Shown: positions 26,820 through 36,446 of the stretch, piece after piece
Position numbering within the stretch: the stretch's first letter is position 1
Layout of the letters: each line of letters opens with the position of its first letter
Assembly (NCBI GenBank): GCA_036491035.1
Contig: DASXCU010000150.1
Coordinates: forward strand, 18,759 to 82,758
Direction: 5' to 3'
Length of the DNA: 64,000 nucleotides
DNA from: Galbitalea sp036491035
Lineage (GTDB): Bacteria; Actinomycetota; Actinomycetes; Actinomycetales; Microbacteriaceae
Position numbers and translations under genes: made by a program
The notes under the pieces: generated by a model
What the model saw: only the letters and a program-made list of their open reading frames with translations
Database searches by the model: none
Told to the model about the DNA's origin: nothing

Positions 26820-27854
26820 TTGTACGCTTCGCAGCTGTTCGTCCCCCTGAGCATTCCCAGTCCGCCGAAGGCCTGGGCCGACATTTACATCCCGCTCGGC
26901 TGGATCCACAACATCATTCCGGCGATCGGCGCGGACTACCGCCTCGACATCAAGACCTACGCCCTCTGCCTGCTGGCCGGCATTATTGCGGCGGTCATCG
27001 TGACCTCACGTCGACTGATATCACGGGGCGCCGAACCGGGTGTGGTTCTCGACATCGCCATCCCCGCCGTCGTGCTCGGCATCATCGGTGCGCGGACGTA
27101 CCACGTCTTCACGCACTACAACGACTACTTCGGCCCCGGCAAAGACCCGATGACCGCCTTCTACATCTGGCAGGGCGGAATCGCGATCTTCGGCTCGCTG
27201 CTGGGCGGGGCGCTCGGCGTGTACATCGGCTGCCGCATCACCGGCATCCGGTTCTGGAGCTTCGCGGATGCTCTCGCGCCCGGCCTCATCCTCGCCCAGG
27301 CGATGGGTCGCTTCGGCAACTATTTCAACCACGAGCTGTATGGCCAGCCGACGACGCTCCCGTGGGGCCTCCAGATCGAGTCGAGCAACGCCGCCTACCC
27401 GATCGGGTTGCCCGCCGGAACGCTGTTCCATCCGACGTTCCTCTACGAGATCATCTGGAACCTGCTGGTTCTGACGACGTTGCTTCTCGTCGAACGTCAC
27501 GACCACTTCCGCTGGGGCAAACTGATCGCCCTCTACTTCATCTTCTACGGCATCGGCCGCGTCTGGTTCGAGTCGATCCGCATCGACCCGAGCCAGGTAT
27601 ACCTGGGGCTTCGATCCAACGTCTGGGGAGCGCTGTTCGCCATCGCTCTGGGCATCGTGATCTTCATAGTGCAGTCGCGCCGCCATCCCGGCATCGAGCC
27701 AAGTGTGTACCGGCCCGGCAAGGAGTGGTCGCCGAGCGCTTCTGCGGTAGACTCGCCAGAGACCTATTCGGATAGCGATGACGACAATGATGCCGCCGAG
27801 AAGCCCGATAGGTCAGTGAAAAGCAGCACCGCCACAAGCGGCGCAAGCGTCTGA
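26820..27854 (+). CDS. lgt: Prolipoprotein diacylglyceryl transferase
   Basis: Membrane enzyme that transfers diacylglycerol from phosphatidylglycerol to the lipobox cysteine of prolipoproteins. Conserved motifs are WQGGIAIFGSLLGG, AQAMGRFGNYFNHELYG (the Lgt signature) and HPTFLYE. Seven membrane segments are expected. The acidic, low-complexity tail after about residue 290 (SDSDDDNDAAEK) is an extension common in actinobacteria. The start is uncertain: TTG at 26820 lies well after GAAAGG (26805-26810), while another TTG at 26802 would add six residues. The position after trpA is common in actinobacteria. Confidence 0.93.
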   Translation: MYASQLFVPLSIPSPPKAWADIYIPLGWIHNIIPAIGADYRLDIKTYALCLLAGIIAAVIVTSRRLISRGAEPGVVLDIAIPAVVLGIIGARTYHVFTHYNDYFGPGKDPMTAFYIWQGGIAIFGSLLGGALGVYIGCRITGIRFWSFADALAPGLILAQAMGRFGNYFNHELYGQPTTLPWGLQIESSNAAYPIGLPAGTLFHPTFLYEIIWNLLVLTTLLLVERHDHFRWGKLIALYFIFYGIGRVWFESIRIDPSQVYLGLRSNVWGALFAIALGIVIFIVQSRRHPGIEPSVYRPGKEWSPSASAVDSPETYSDSDDDNDAAEKPDRSVKSSTATSGASV

Positions 27855-27999
27855 GCTCAGCGAAGCCCTCTACACGGGCAACTCGTTCCTTTGCCTCTAC
27901 TACTCATGGCCGCAGTTATCCCGGTGCGCCGAGTTCTCTCCTGATCCCCTGGGCCGCCGACGTCCCGACGAACTAGCGTTCTCGTGAGGACGGTAAGTC
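27855..27999 (+). promoter_or_regulatory. gltB upstream region with candidate promoter
   Basis: This 145-base gap holds a TAGCGT hexamer at 27974-27979 and a GTGAGGA ribosome site at 27984-27990, nine bases before the gltB ATG. Transcription from that hexamer would give a leader of about 14 bases. No terminator for lgt and no recognisable riboswitch are visible. Confidence 0.4.
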
Positions 28000-30900
28000 A
28001 TGGCTGTTTCGCCACCCTCGCCCCTGGATTCCCGGGGCACCGCGTTCCGCGCCGGCCTGCCCGGCGCCGCTTTCAGCTCCGTTCCGGCGGCCGCCGGACT
28101 CTACAACCCGGCGTCCGAGAAGGACGCGTGCGGGCTCGCCATGGTGGCGACGCTGCGCGGGACTGCGGGTCACGACATCATCGCGCTCGCGCTCGAAGCC
28201 CTTCGTCACCTGGAGCACCGCGGCGCGATCGGCTCCGATGCCGGAACCGGGGACGGCGCGGGCATTATCACGCAGATCCCGGATGAGTTCCTGCGCGCGG
28301 TCGTTCCGTTCGAGCTGCCTGCCGTCGGTTCGTACGCGGTCGGCATGGCTTACCTGCCGACGGATGCGGCCGAGCGGGCGGAACTGAAGAGCGGTATCGG
28401 CACCATCGCCGAAAGCGAGGGCCTCACCGTTCTCGGCTGGCGCGACGTTCCGGTCAACCCCGAGCAGATTGGCAACCTCGCCCGAGAGGCGATGCCCGCA
28501 TTCGAGCAACTCTTCGTCGGGTCTGCACGATCCGGGAACGTTCAGGGAATCGCGCTCGACCGTCTCGCCTTCCGGCTGCGTAAGCGAGCCGAGCGCGAAC
28601 TCGGCGCATACTTCCCGTCCCTGTCGTGCCGGACGCTCGTCTACAAGGGCATGGTCACGACCCTGCAGCTTGAGCCGTTCTATCCGGATCTCTCCGACGA
28701 GCGATTTGCGTCGAAGCTCGCGCTCGTGCATTCGCGCTACTCGACGAACACGTTTCCGTCGTGGCCGCTCGCCCAGCCGTTCCGGATGATTGCGCACAAC
28801 GGCGAGATCAACACCGTGCAGGGCAACCGCAACTGGATGCGCGCGCGCCAGTCCCAGCTCGAGTCCGAATTGATCGGCGACATTGCGCCGCTCCTTCCGA
28901 TCGTGACGCCCGGGGCAAGCGACTCGGCGTCGTTCGACGAGGTAGTCGAACTGCTGAGCCTCACCGGACGCTCGCTCCCGCACTCGATCATGATGATGGT
29001 GCCGGAGGCCTGGGAGAACCAGCCAGACATCGACCCGGTGCGGAGAAGCTTCTTCGAATATCACTCGATGCTCATGGAGCCGTGGGATGGACCAGCGGCT
29101 CTGGTGTTTACGGACGGAACCCTCGTGGGGGCGACCCTCGACCGCAACGGCCTTCGCCCCGGTCGCTACCTCGTGACCGACGACGACCTCGTCGTGCTCG
29201 CGAGCGAGATCGGCGTGCTGGACATCGCCCCCGAGAAGATCGTCCGTAAGGGTCGGCTTCGCCCCGGCAGGATGTTCCTCGTCGACACGGAGGCGGGTCG
29301 CCTCATCGACGACGACGAGATTAAATCGGAGCTGGCGGCATCCCAGCCGTGGGGCGAGTGGCTCGACCAGGGCCGCATCAACCTCAAGCACCTTCCGGAG
29401 CGCGAGCACATCGTGCACACGCCGGCTTCCGTCACCCGCCGCCAGCGCACCTTCGGGTACACCGAGGAGGAGGTGCGCATGCTCATCGCCCCGATGGCGA
29501 AGAACGGTGCCGAGCCGCTCGGCGCGATGGGTTCGGACACCCCGATCGCGGTGCTGTCCGAGCGACCGCGGCTGTTGTTCGACTACTTCGCCCAACAGTT
29601 CGCCCAGGTGACCAACCCGCCTCTCGACTCGATCCGCGAAGAGACCGTCACCTCGATGAGCCTTGGACTGGGGCCGGAGCGCAACCTGCTGACGGCGACG
29701 CCGGAACACGCGAAGCAGGTCATCCTCGACTTCCCGGTGATCGATAACGACGAACTCGCGAAGATCCAGCACATCGACCCGACGCCCGGATCAGCGCTGA
29801 CCACCACGATTCGTGGGCTCTATCGCGTCGACAAGGGCCAGCGCGCCATGGAGAAGCGACTCGCGAAGATGTGCGTCGAGGTCGACGAGGCGATCGAGGC
29901 CGGGGCGCAGTTCATCGTGCTGTCCGACCGCGATTCCAACAAGGACTACGCGCCCATCCCGTCCCTGCTCATGGTCGCGACCGTGCACCACCACCTGATC
30001 CGTTCCGAGAACCGGATGAAGATCGGCATCGTCGCCGAAGTCGGCGACGTTCGCGAGGTGCATCACGTCGCCCTTCTGATTGGCTACGGAGCATCGGCCA
30101 TCAACCCGTACCTGGCGATGGAGACGGCGGAAGAGCTGGTGCGAAACGGCATGATCACCGGCGTCACGGGCGAGAAGGCCGTGAAGAACCTGATCAAAGC
30201 GCTTGGCAAGGGCGTGCTGAAGACGATGTCGAAGATGGGGATCTCCGTCGTCGGGTCGTACGCGGCAGCGCAGGCCTTCGAGGCGATCGGCCTGTCACAG
30301 GAATTCGTGGACCAGTACTTCACCGGAACGACGAGCCTCCTCGGCGGCGTCGGCATCGACGTGATCGCGGACGAAAACGCCGCACGTCACGCGGATGCGT
30401 ATCCGGAAGACGGTGCCGTGAGCATCCACGAGCGGCTCGCGACCGGCGGCGAGTACCAGTGGCGCCGCGAGGGTCCGCCGCACCTGTTCAACCCGGAGAC
30501 CGTTTTCAAGCTCCAGCACGCCACTCGGGCGCGCCGCTACGACATCTTCCGCGACTACACGCGACTCGTTGATGAACAGGCCGAGCGCCTGATGACGCTG
30601 CGCGGCCTCTTCACCCTGCGAAAGGGTGCGCGCCCGGCGGTGCCGATCGATGAGGTCGAGCCCGTCTCGGCCATCGTTTCGCGATTCTCGACCGGCGCGA
30701 TGAGCTACGGATCGATCTCGAAGGAGGCGCACGAGACGCTCGCCATCGCGATGAACTCGATCGGTGGCAAGTCCAACACTGGCGAGGGCGGCGAAGACGT
30801 CGATCGACTGCTTGACCCGGCTCGCCGCAGCGCGATCAAGCAGGTCGCGTCCGGACGGTTCGGCGTCACGAGCCTCTACCTCACGAACGCCACGGACATC

Positions 30901-32610
30901 CAGATCAAGATGGCGCAGGGTGCGAAGCCCGGAGAGGGCGGGCAGCTGCCCTCGAGCAAGGTCTACCCGTGGATTGCCCGCACACGCCACGGCACGGCGG
31001 GCGTTGGGCTGATCTCGCCGCCGCCGCACCACGACATCTACTCGATCGAGGACCTGAAACAGCTGATCTTCGACCTGAAGCGCGCGAACCCCGCCGCCCG
31101 GGTGCACGTCAAACTGGTAAGCCAGGCCGGGATCGGCGCGGTCGCCGCCGGGGTGACCAAAGCCCTCGCCGACGTCGTTCTCGTGTCCGGTCACGACGGT
31201 GGAACGGGGTCAAGCCCGCTGAGCTCCCTGAAGCACGCGGGAACCCCGTGGGAGATCGGGCTGGCCGAGACCCAGCAGACGCTGATGCTCAACGGCATGC
31301 GCTCGCGCGTCGTCGTCCAGGTGGATGGCCAGTTGAAGACCGGACGCGACGTGATCATCGGCGCGCTGCTCGGCGCAGAGGAATTCGGTTTCGCAACAGC
31401 ACCACTGGTCGTCTCCGGATGCATCCTGATGCGGGTCTGTCACCTGGACACGTGCCCGGTCGGAGTGGCGACCCAGAACCCGGTCCTCCGCGAACGCTTC
31501 ACCGGCAAGCCGGAGTTCGTCGTCAACTTCATGGAATTCCTGGCGCAGGAGGTTCGCGAATACCTCGCCGAGCTCGGCTTCCGCAGCATCCAGGAGGCCG
31601 TCGGTCACTCCGAGCTGCTGGACGTCGATCGTGCCGTCGAGCACTGGAAGGCGTCCGGACTGGACCTCGCGCCCGTTCTGGTGGGGCCGGAATTCGCTGC
31701 CGACGAACCGCGGCACAACGAGCACGGGCAGAAGCACGACCTCGACAAGCACTTCGACAACGAACTGATCCGCCTCGGCGCGGACGCACTCGAGGGACGC
31801 GGTTCGGTGTCGATCGACCTGCCGATCCGCAACACGGAGCGCGCGGTTGGCACGATGCTCGGCCACGAGATCACGGTTCGCCACGGTGAGCACGGACTTC
31901 CGTCCGGCACGATCGACGTGACACTGCGCGGCTCGGCAGGGCAGTCTCTCGGCGCCTTCATGCCGAGTGGAATCACCCTCCGACTGTTCGGTGACAGCAA
32001 CGACTATGTCGGCAAGGGACTCTGCGGCGGCGAGATCATCATCCGTCCCGACGAGAAAGCGACGCTCACCGCCGAGGACAACGTGATCGCCGGGAACGTG
32101 ATCGGATACGGCGCGACGCGGGGCAGCCTGTTCCTGCGCGGCACGGTCGGACAGCGGTTCCTGGTGCGCAACTCCGGTGCGACCGCGGTGGTCGAAGGAG
32201 TGGGCAACCACGCGCTCGAGTACATGACCGGCGGTCTCGCGGTGATCCTGGGGGAGACCGGGCACAACCTCGGCTCAGGGATGTCGGGCGGAACGGCGTA
32301 CATCTACCGGCTCCGCTCGGAGCACGTCAATCGCGAGTCCCTCGGCAGCGGCGAGCTGCGGCTCGAGTCGCTGGGCAGCGCCGATCTCGAGATCCTTCAG
32401 GATCTGCTGGAGCGGCACCTGGCCGAGACCGAGTCGGCAGTAGCGGGCCGGATGCTCGCCGATCTGCCGGCCGCCGGCGCGGAATTCACCAAAGTTGTTC
32501 CGCGCGACTACGCGGCGGTGCTGGAAACCAGGGAACTCGCGCTTGCCGAGGGCCTGGACCCCGACGGCGATGTCGTCTGGTCTCGAATCATGGAGGTGAC
32601 GGGTGGCTAG
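28000..32610 (+). CDS. gltB: Glutamate synthase (GOGAT) large subunit
   Basis: Transfers the amide of glutamine to 2-oxoglutarate, using electrons from the small subunit. The 1536-residue protein starts with a propeptide of 43 residues; the class II amidotransferase cysteine is C44 in EKDACGLAMVA and becomes N-terminal after cleavage. The central and FMN-binding TIM-barrel domains (GGKSNTGEGGED, HDGGTGSSPLSS) are present. The iron-sulfur cysteines are in CHLDTCPVGVATQ, and the C-terminal beta-helix runs to the end. No defects are seen. gltD starts 74 bases downstream. Confidence 0.99.
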   Translation: MAVSPPSPLDSRGTAFRAGLPGAAFSSVPAAAGLYNPASEKDACGLAMVATLRGTAGHDIIALALEALRHLEHRGAIGSDAGTGDGAGIITQIPDEFLRAVVPFELPAVGSYAVGMAYLPTDAAERAELKSGIGTIAESEGLTVLGWRDVPVNPEQIGNLAREAMPAFEQLFVGSARSGNVQGIALDRLAFRLRKRAERELGAYFPSLSCRTLVYKGMVTTLQLEPFYPDLSDERFASKLALVHSRYSTNTFPSWPLAQPFRMIAHNGEINTVQGNRNWMRARQSQLESELIGDIAPLLPIVTPGASDSASFDEVVELLSLTGRSLPHSIMMMVPEAWENQPDIDPVRRSFFEYHSMLMEPWDGPAALVFTDGTLVGATLDRNGLRPGRYLVTDDDLVVLASEIGVLDIAPEKIVRKGRLRPGRMFLVDTEAGRLIDDDEIKSELAASQPWGEWLDQGRINLKHLPEREHIVHTPASVTRRQRTFGYTEEEVRMLIAPMAKNGAEPLGAMGSDTPIAVLSERPRLLFDYFAQQFAQVTNPPLDSIREETVTSMSLGLGPERNLLTATPEHAKQVILDFPVIDNDELAKIQHIDPTPGSALTTTIRGLYRVDKGQRAMEKRLAKMCVEVDEAIEAGAQFIVLSDRDSNKDYAPIPSLLMVATVHHHLIRSENRMKIGIVAEVGDVREVHHVALLIGYGASAINPYLAMETAEELVRNGMITGVTGEKAVKNLIKALGKGVLKTMSKMGISVVGSYAAAQAFEAIGLSQEFVDQYFTGTTSLLGGVGIDVIADENAARHADAYPEDGAVSIHERLATGGEYQWRREGPPHLFNPETVFKLQHATRARRYDIFRDYTRLVDEQAERLMTLRGLFTLRKGARPAVPIDEVEPVSAIVSRFSTGAMSYGSISKEAHETLAIAMNSIGGKSNTGEGGEDVDRLLDPARRSAIKQVASGRFGVTSLYLTNATDIQIKMAQGAKPGEGGQLPSSKVYPWIARTRHGTAGVGLISPPPHHDIYSIEDLKQLIFDLKRANPAARVHVKLVSQAGIGAVAAGVTKALADVVLVSGHDGGTGSSPLSSLKHAGTPWEIGLAETQQTLMLNGMRSRVVVQVDGQLKTGRDVIIGALLGAEEFGFATAPLVVSGCILMRVCHLDTCPVGVATQNPVLRERFTGKPEFVVNFMEFLAQEVREYLAELGFRSIQEAVGHSELLDVDRAVEHWKASGLDLAPVLVGPEFAADEPRHNEHGQKHDLDKHFDNELIRLGADALEGRGSVSIDLPIRNTERAVGTMLGHEITVRHGEHGLPSGTIDVTLRGSAGQSLGAFMPSGITLRLFGDSNDYVGKGLCGGEIIIRPDEKATLTAEDNVIAGNVIGYGATRGSLFLRGTVGQRFLVRNSGATAVVEGVGNHALEYMTGGLAVILGETGHNLGSGMSGGTAYIYRLRSEHVNRESLGSGELRLESLGSADLEILQDLLERHLAETESAVAGRMLADLPAAGAEFTKVVPRDYAAVLETRELALAEGLDPDGDVVWSRIMEVTGG

Positions 32611-32619
32611 CCCCGCAGG

Positions 32620-32658
32620 AGTTACGGTCCCTGCTGTACAAGTTACGGTCCCGGCTGT
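32620..32658 (+). repeat. Two-copy 21-base tandem repeat between gltB and gltD
   Basis: An 18-base unit beginning AGTTACGGTCCC occurs at 32620-32637 and again at 32641-32658, identical but for one base, with a period of 21 bases. Because the period is a multiple of three, a small frame running from GTG 32603 (overlapping the gltB stop) to TGA 32690-32692 (inside gltD) encodes VTVPAV twice. It has 29 codons and no ribosome site of its own, so I do not call it a gene. Confidence 0.6.
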
Positions 32659-32684
32659 GTTCACTAACCGCGTGGAGGTCACCG

Positions 32685-34142
32685 ATGGCTGATCCGAAGG
32701 GCTTTCTCAAGGTTCCCGATCGCGAGACGCCTCCGCGTCGACCCGTCGCACTCCGGCTCATGGACTGGAAAGAGGTCTACGAGCAGGGCGACGCGGCCAC
32801 GCTGAAGCGCCAGGCCGGACGCTGCATGGACTGCGGCATCCCGTTCTGCCATCACGGCTGCCCGCTCGGCAACCTCATTCCGGAATGGAACGACCTCACC
32901 TGGCGGGACGAGGGGCGCGCCGCGATCGAGCGGCTTCACGCCACCAACAACTTCCCGGAGTTCACCGGTCGGCTATGCCCCGCGCCGTGCGAGTCGTCCT
33001 GCGTGCTCGGTATCAGCCAGGACCCGGTCACCATCAAGCAGGTCGAGGTCTCGATTATCGACCAGGCGTTCGCGAACGGCTGGGTGACGCCGCATCCGCC
33101 CGAGCGACTGACCGGCAAGACGGTCGCGGTCGTCGGATCGGGACCGGCTGGTCTTGCCGCTGCCCAACAGCTCACGCGCGCCGGCCACACGGTCGCCGTC
33201 TACGAGCGGGATGACCGCATCGGCGGCCTGCTGCGGTACGGGATCCCGGACTTCAAGATGGAGAAGAAGCACCTCGAGACGCGCCTGGCGCAGATGCAGG
33301 CCGAGGGAACACGCTTCCGTGCCGGCGTCGAGATCGGCGTGGACATCAGCTGGTCCGAGCTGAAGTCACGGTACGACGCCGTGATCGTCGCGACGGGTGC
33401 GATGGAGCCGCGCGACCTGTCAGTGCCCGGGCGCGACCTGCTGGGCGTGCATTTCGCCATGGACTACCTGGTGCAGCAGAACCGCGTCGGTGCCGGCGAC
33501 TTCGTCGGCGAGCAGCTCACCGCGCAGGGCAAGCACGTCGTCGTCCTCGGCGGCGGTGACACGGGTGCGGACTGCATCGGCACGGCACACCGCCAGGGCG
33601 CACTCTCGGTCACGAATCTCGCGATCGGTGTGCAGCCGCCGAACGAGCGTCCCGATTACCAGCCGTGGCCCATGTACCCGAACCTCTTCGAGGTGTCGAG
33701 CGCACACGAAGAGGGCGGCGAGCGCGTGTACCTCGCCTCGACGGTCGAATTCCTCTCCAACGAGGTCGGCGAAGTCCGCGGGATACGGGTGGCCGAGACC
33801 GAGTACCTGGATGGTCGGCGCGTTCCGAAGTCGGGCACAGAGCGGGACATTCCGGCCGATCTGGTTCTGCTCGCTCTCGGTTTCACGGGGCCGGCGGATG
33901 CCGGGATCTCCGAGCAGCTTTCGCTCCTGTTCGATGATCGGGGTAACCTTTCTCGCGATGAGCAGTACGAAACAGCTACGTCCGGTGTCTTCGTCGCCGG
34001 TGACGCCGGTCGCGGTCAGTCGCTCATCGTCTGGGCGATCGCCGAGGGCCGAGCTGCCGCATCCGCTGTCGATCGATTCCTGGAGGGCTCGACGGAGCTG
34101 CCATTCCCAGTGAAGCCCTCCGACCGCGCGCTGTCCCTGTAG
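32685..34142 (+). CDS. gltD: Glutamate synthase small subunit
   Basis: Passes electrons from NADPH through FAD and iron-sulfur clusters to GltB. The 485-residue protein has the N-terminal cluster-binding cysteines C47, C50, C55 and C59 (RCMDCGIPFCHHGCPLG), the FAD motif VAVVGSGPAGLAAAQQL, and the NADPH motif VVVLGGGDTGADCIG. The C-terminal GDAGRGQSLIVWAIAEGR closes the FAD site. GTGGAGG upstream supports ATG at 32685. It forms an operon with gltB despite the unusual 74-base spacer. Confidence 0.98.
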   Translation: MADPKGFLKVPDRETPPRRPVALRLMDWKEVYEQGDAATLKRQAGRCMDCGIPFCHHGCPLGNLIPEWNDLTWRDEGRAAIERLHATNNFPEFTGRLCPAPCESSCVLGISQDPVTIKQVEVSIIDQAFANGWVTPHPPERLTGKTVAVVGSGPAGLAAAQQLTRAGHTVAVYERDDRIGGLLRYGIPDFKMEKKHLETRLAQMQAEGTRFRAGVEIGVDISWSELKSRYDAVIVATGAMEPRDLSVPGRDLLGVHFAMDYLVQQNRVGAGDFVGEQLTAQGKHVVVLGGGDTGADCIGTAHRQGALSVTNLAIGVQPPNERPDYQPWPMYPNLFEVSSAHEEGGERVYLASTVEFLSNEVGEVRGIRVAETEYLDGRRVPKSGTERDIPADLVLLALGFTGPADAGISEQLSLLFDDRGNLSRDEQYETATSGVFVAGDAGRGQSLIVWAIAEGRAAASAVDRFLEGSTELPFPVKPSDRALSL

Positions 34143-34232
34143 CGCCGCTCGCCAGCGGTGGGTTTCACACCCGATTTCGTTTTCCCTGCACAGACTCTGC
34201 ACCACCAACCACCACCACCACAGAAGGACCCA
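34143..34232 (+). promoter_or_regulatory. gltD-pyk gap with short hairpins and a CCA-rich leader
   Basis: A five-base stem CCGCT/AGCGG lies just after the gltD stop (34144-34157), followed by a four-base GGGT/ACCC stem, neither with a T-run. From 34200 to 34222 the strand is almost pure CCA/ACC repeats, expected to be unstructured as RNA. AGAAGGA at 34222-34228 is the pyk ribosome site. No clear -10 element was identified. Confidence 0.3.
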
Positions 34233-35675
34233 ATGAGACGAGCAAAAATCGTCGCGACACTTGGCCCAGCCACGTCGAGCTACGAGAACATCCGCGCGAT
34301 CATCGATGCCGGTGTCGATGTCGCGAGAATGAACCTGAGCCACGGCTCGTACGAGGTGCACGAAGAGGTTTACAAGAACGTGCGCAAGGCGGCCGAGGAT
34401 TCCGGCAAGGCCGTGGCAGTGCTGGTGGACCTGCAGGGACCCAAGATCCGACTCGGCAAGTTCGAGGCGGGTCCCTACGAACTGGGTGTCGGTGACATCT
34501 TCAAGATCACGACGGAGGACGTGCTCGGCACGAAGGAACTCTCCGGCACCACCTTCAAAGGACTGCCGCAGGATGTTTCGCCCGGCGACTTCCTGCTTAT
34601 CGACGATGGCAAGGTGAAGGTCAAGGTCCTCGAGACGGATGGCACGGTCGTCACGACCGAGGTGATCGTCGCCGGCCCGGTGTCGAATAACAAGGGAATC
34701 AACCTTCCCGGAGTCGCCGTGAACGTGCCCGCGCTTTCCGAGAAGGACGAGGACGACCTCCGCTGGGGCCTGCGCCTCGGCTGCGATCTGATCGCCCTCT
34801 CGTTCGTTCGCGATGCCAGCGACATCACGCGCGTGCACGAGATCATGGAGGAGGAGGGCCGCCGGGTTCCGGTGATCGCCAAGATCGAAAAGCCGCAGGC
34901 CGTCGACCACCTCGAGGAGATCATCGACGCATTCGACTCGATCATGGTCGCCCGTGGCGATCTCGGCGTCGAGCTTCCCCTCGAGGCCGTTCCGATCGTC
35001 CAGAAGCGCGCAGTTGAACTGGCCCGTCGCATGGCCAAGCCCGTGATCGTCGCGACCCAGATGCTGGAGTCGATGATCTCGTCGCCCGTCCCGACGCGCG
35101 CCGAGACCTCGGATGTTGCCAACGCGGTGCTCGACGGCGCGGACGCGGTGATGCTCAGCGGCGAGACGAGCGTCGGTGCCTACCCGGTCATCACGGTTCA
35201 GACCATGGCGCGAATCGTCGAATCCACGGAGGACCATGGCCTCGAGCGCATCCCACCGCTTGGCACGAAGCCGCGCACGCAGGGCGGTGCGATCACCCTC
35301 GCGGCCGTTGAGGTCGCTGACTTCGTCGACGCGAAATTCGTCTGCGTCTTCACCGAGTCGGGGGACGCCGCCCGGCGCATGTCCCGCCTTCGCTACAAGG
35401 TGCCGATGAAGGCATTCACTCCGGAACCCGCCATCCGTCGTCGGATGGCACTGTTCTGGGGCATCGAGTCATTCGTCGTGGAACGCGTCACCCACACCGA
35501 TGCGATGTACCACCAGGTGGACGAGATCCTGCTCGGTCAGGGACTGGCGGAGCCAGGCGACAAGGTCGTCGTGATCTCCGGTTCCCCTCCCGGGGTGTCC
35601 GGCTCGACCAACGACCTGCGTGTCCACATCGTGGGCGACGCGGCAAACGCTCCGGAGCCCGAACACCACGACTAA
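34233..35675 (+). CDS. pyk: Pyruvate kinase
   Basis: Converts PEP and ADP to pyruvate and ATP. The 480-residue protein begins MRRAKIVATLGPATS and has the catalytic pieces MNLSHGS, the ExD metal site region ARGDLGVELP, and KPVIVATQMLESM. The C-terminal domain includes a family-typical end. ATG at 34233 follows AGAAGGA; an in-frame opening upstream is rejected because it would add a proline/histidine-rich segment translated from the leader. Its TAA overlaps the stop of the convergent regulator gene by four bases. Confidence 0.98.
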   Translation: MRRAKIVATLGPATSSYENIRAIIDAGVDVARMNLSHGSYEVHEEVYKNVRKAAEDSGKAVAVLVDLQGPKIRLGKFEAGPYELGVGDIFKITTEDVLGTKELSGTTFKGLPQDVSPGDFLLIDDGKVKVKVLETDGTVVTTEVIVAGPVSNNKGINLPGVAVNVPALSEKDEDDLRWGLRLGCDLIALSFVRDASDITRVHEIMEEEGRRVPVIAKIEKPQAVDHLEEIIDAFDSIMVARGDLGVELPLEAVPIVQKRAVELARRMAKPVIVATQMLESMISSPVPTRAETSDVANAVLDGADAVMLSGETSVGAYPVITVQTMARIVESTEDHGLERIPPLGTKPRTQGGAITLAAVEVADFVDAKFVCVFTESGDAARRMSRLRYKVPMKAFTPEPAIRRRMALFWGIESFVVERVTHTDAMYHQVDEILLGQGLAEPGDKVVVISGSPPGVSGSTNDLRVHIVGDAANAPEPEHHD

Positions 35676-36403
35676 TCGTCGGTGTACTGCCCGAAGAACC
35701 AGTTGTCGGCGATGTGTTCGCCCATTGCGGCGGCGGCAGCTTTGCCGTCGCCTGCAACGAGGTAATCGCGCACTCGTCGCAGCGAGGCGTTCGACTCGTT
35801 GTATTCCTCGCGAGTGAACGAGAGCGCGCCCAGGTTGCGCACCTCGTTGACGAGCTGGAAGACGACGGCACGGGCGACATCGTTGCCGGATGCGCGGTGC
35901 ATGAGTCGGTGGATGCGATCGTCGAGGGCCTGGACGTCGCGCCAGTCGTCCGAGGCGTCCATTTGGTCGAGCATCCGATCCAGCTCTTCGAAGTCGGCGA
36001 GGCTCAGGTGGCCGGCAGCGCGTTCGATCATGCCCATCTCGAGGTCACGGCGAAGCGTGAGTACGTCCCGGCGAAGCACGCCGGACGAATCCATTTCGAG
36101 GGAGATGCGCAGCACATCCGCGTCGAGCAGCATCCATTCGTCCTTCGGGAGCACGGTCGTGCCGTCGCCGCGGCGAATTCGGATCAGGCCCTTTTGCTCG
36201 ACGAGCTTGAGCGCCTCACGAATGACCGGGCGACTGACTTCGTAATAGTCACAGAGCCCGGCCTCGTTCGGCAGCGTCGTCCAAGGCTCGAGCACACCGC
36301 GCACGATGCGGTCCACGACATCTGCGGCGACGTCGACGCTGAGGCGCGCTCCACGTCGTGGTCGCCACGGTGCCGGGTCGGTGGAGGGTACGGAGTCGCT
36401 CAC
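35672..36403 (-). CDS. FadR-subfamily GntR transcriptional regulator
   Basis: A 243-residue DNA-binding regulator with an N-terminal winged helix (about residues 22-90; YEVSRPVIREALKLVEQKGL) and a C-terminal all-helical FCD ligand domain with the metal-type D-x3-H pair in DDRIHRLMH and a later His in MGEHIADNW. Such proteins often control sugar acid or carboxylate metabolism; the ligand here cannot be deduced. GTG at 36403 is chosen because AAGGGA precedes it at good spacing; a TTG at 36418 is the alternative. It faces pyk tail to tail with no room for a terminator. Confidence 0.93.
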   Translation of the reverse strand: MSDSVPSTDPAPWRPRRGARLSVDVAADVVDRIVRGVLEPWTTLPNEAGLCDYYEVSRPVIREALKLVEQKGLIRIRRGDGTTVLPKDEWMLLDADVLRISLEMDSSGVLRRDVLTLRRDLEMGMIERAAGHLSLADFEELDRMLDQMDASDDWRDVQALDDRIHRLMHRASGNDVARAVVFQLVNEVRNLGALSFTREEYNESNASLRRVRDYLVAGDGKAAAAAMGEHIADNWFFGQYTDD

Positions 36404-36446
36404 CTGAGTTCCCTTCAATTACTGCGTCACGCTAGCATCCGAAGGT

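Noticed and set aside
32603..32692. The 29-codon frame between gltB and gltD as a real small gene
   Set aside because: It has no ribosome site of its own, is made largely of a duplicated unit, and no conservation can be judged here. It is reported as a repeat and finding only.
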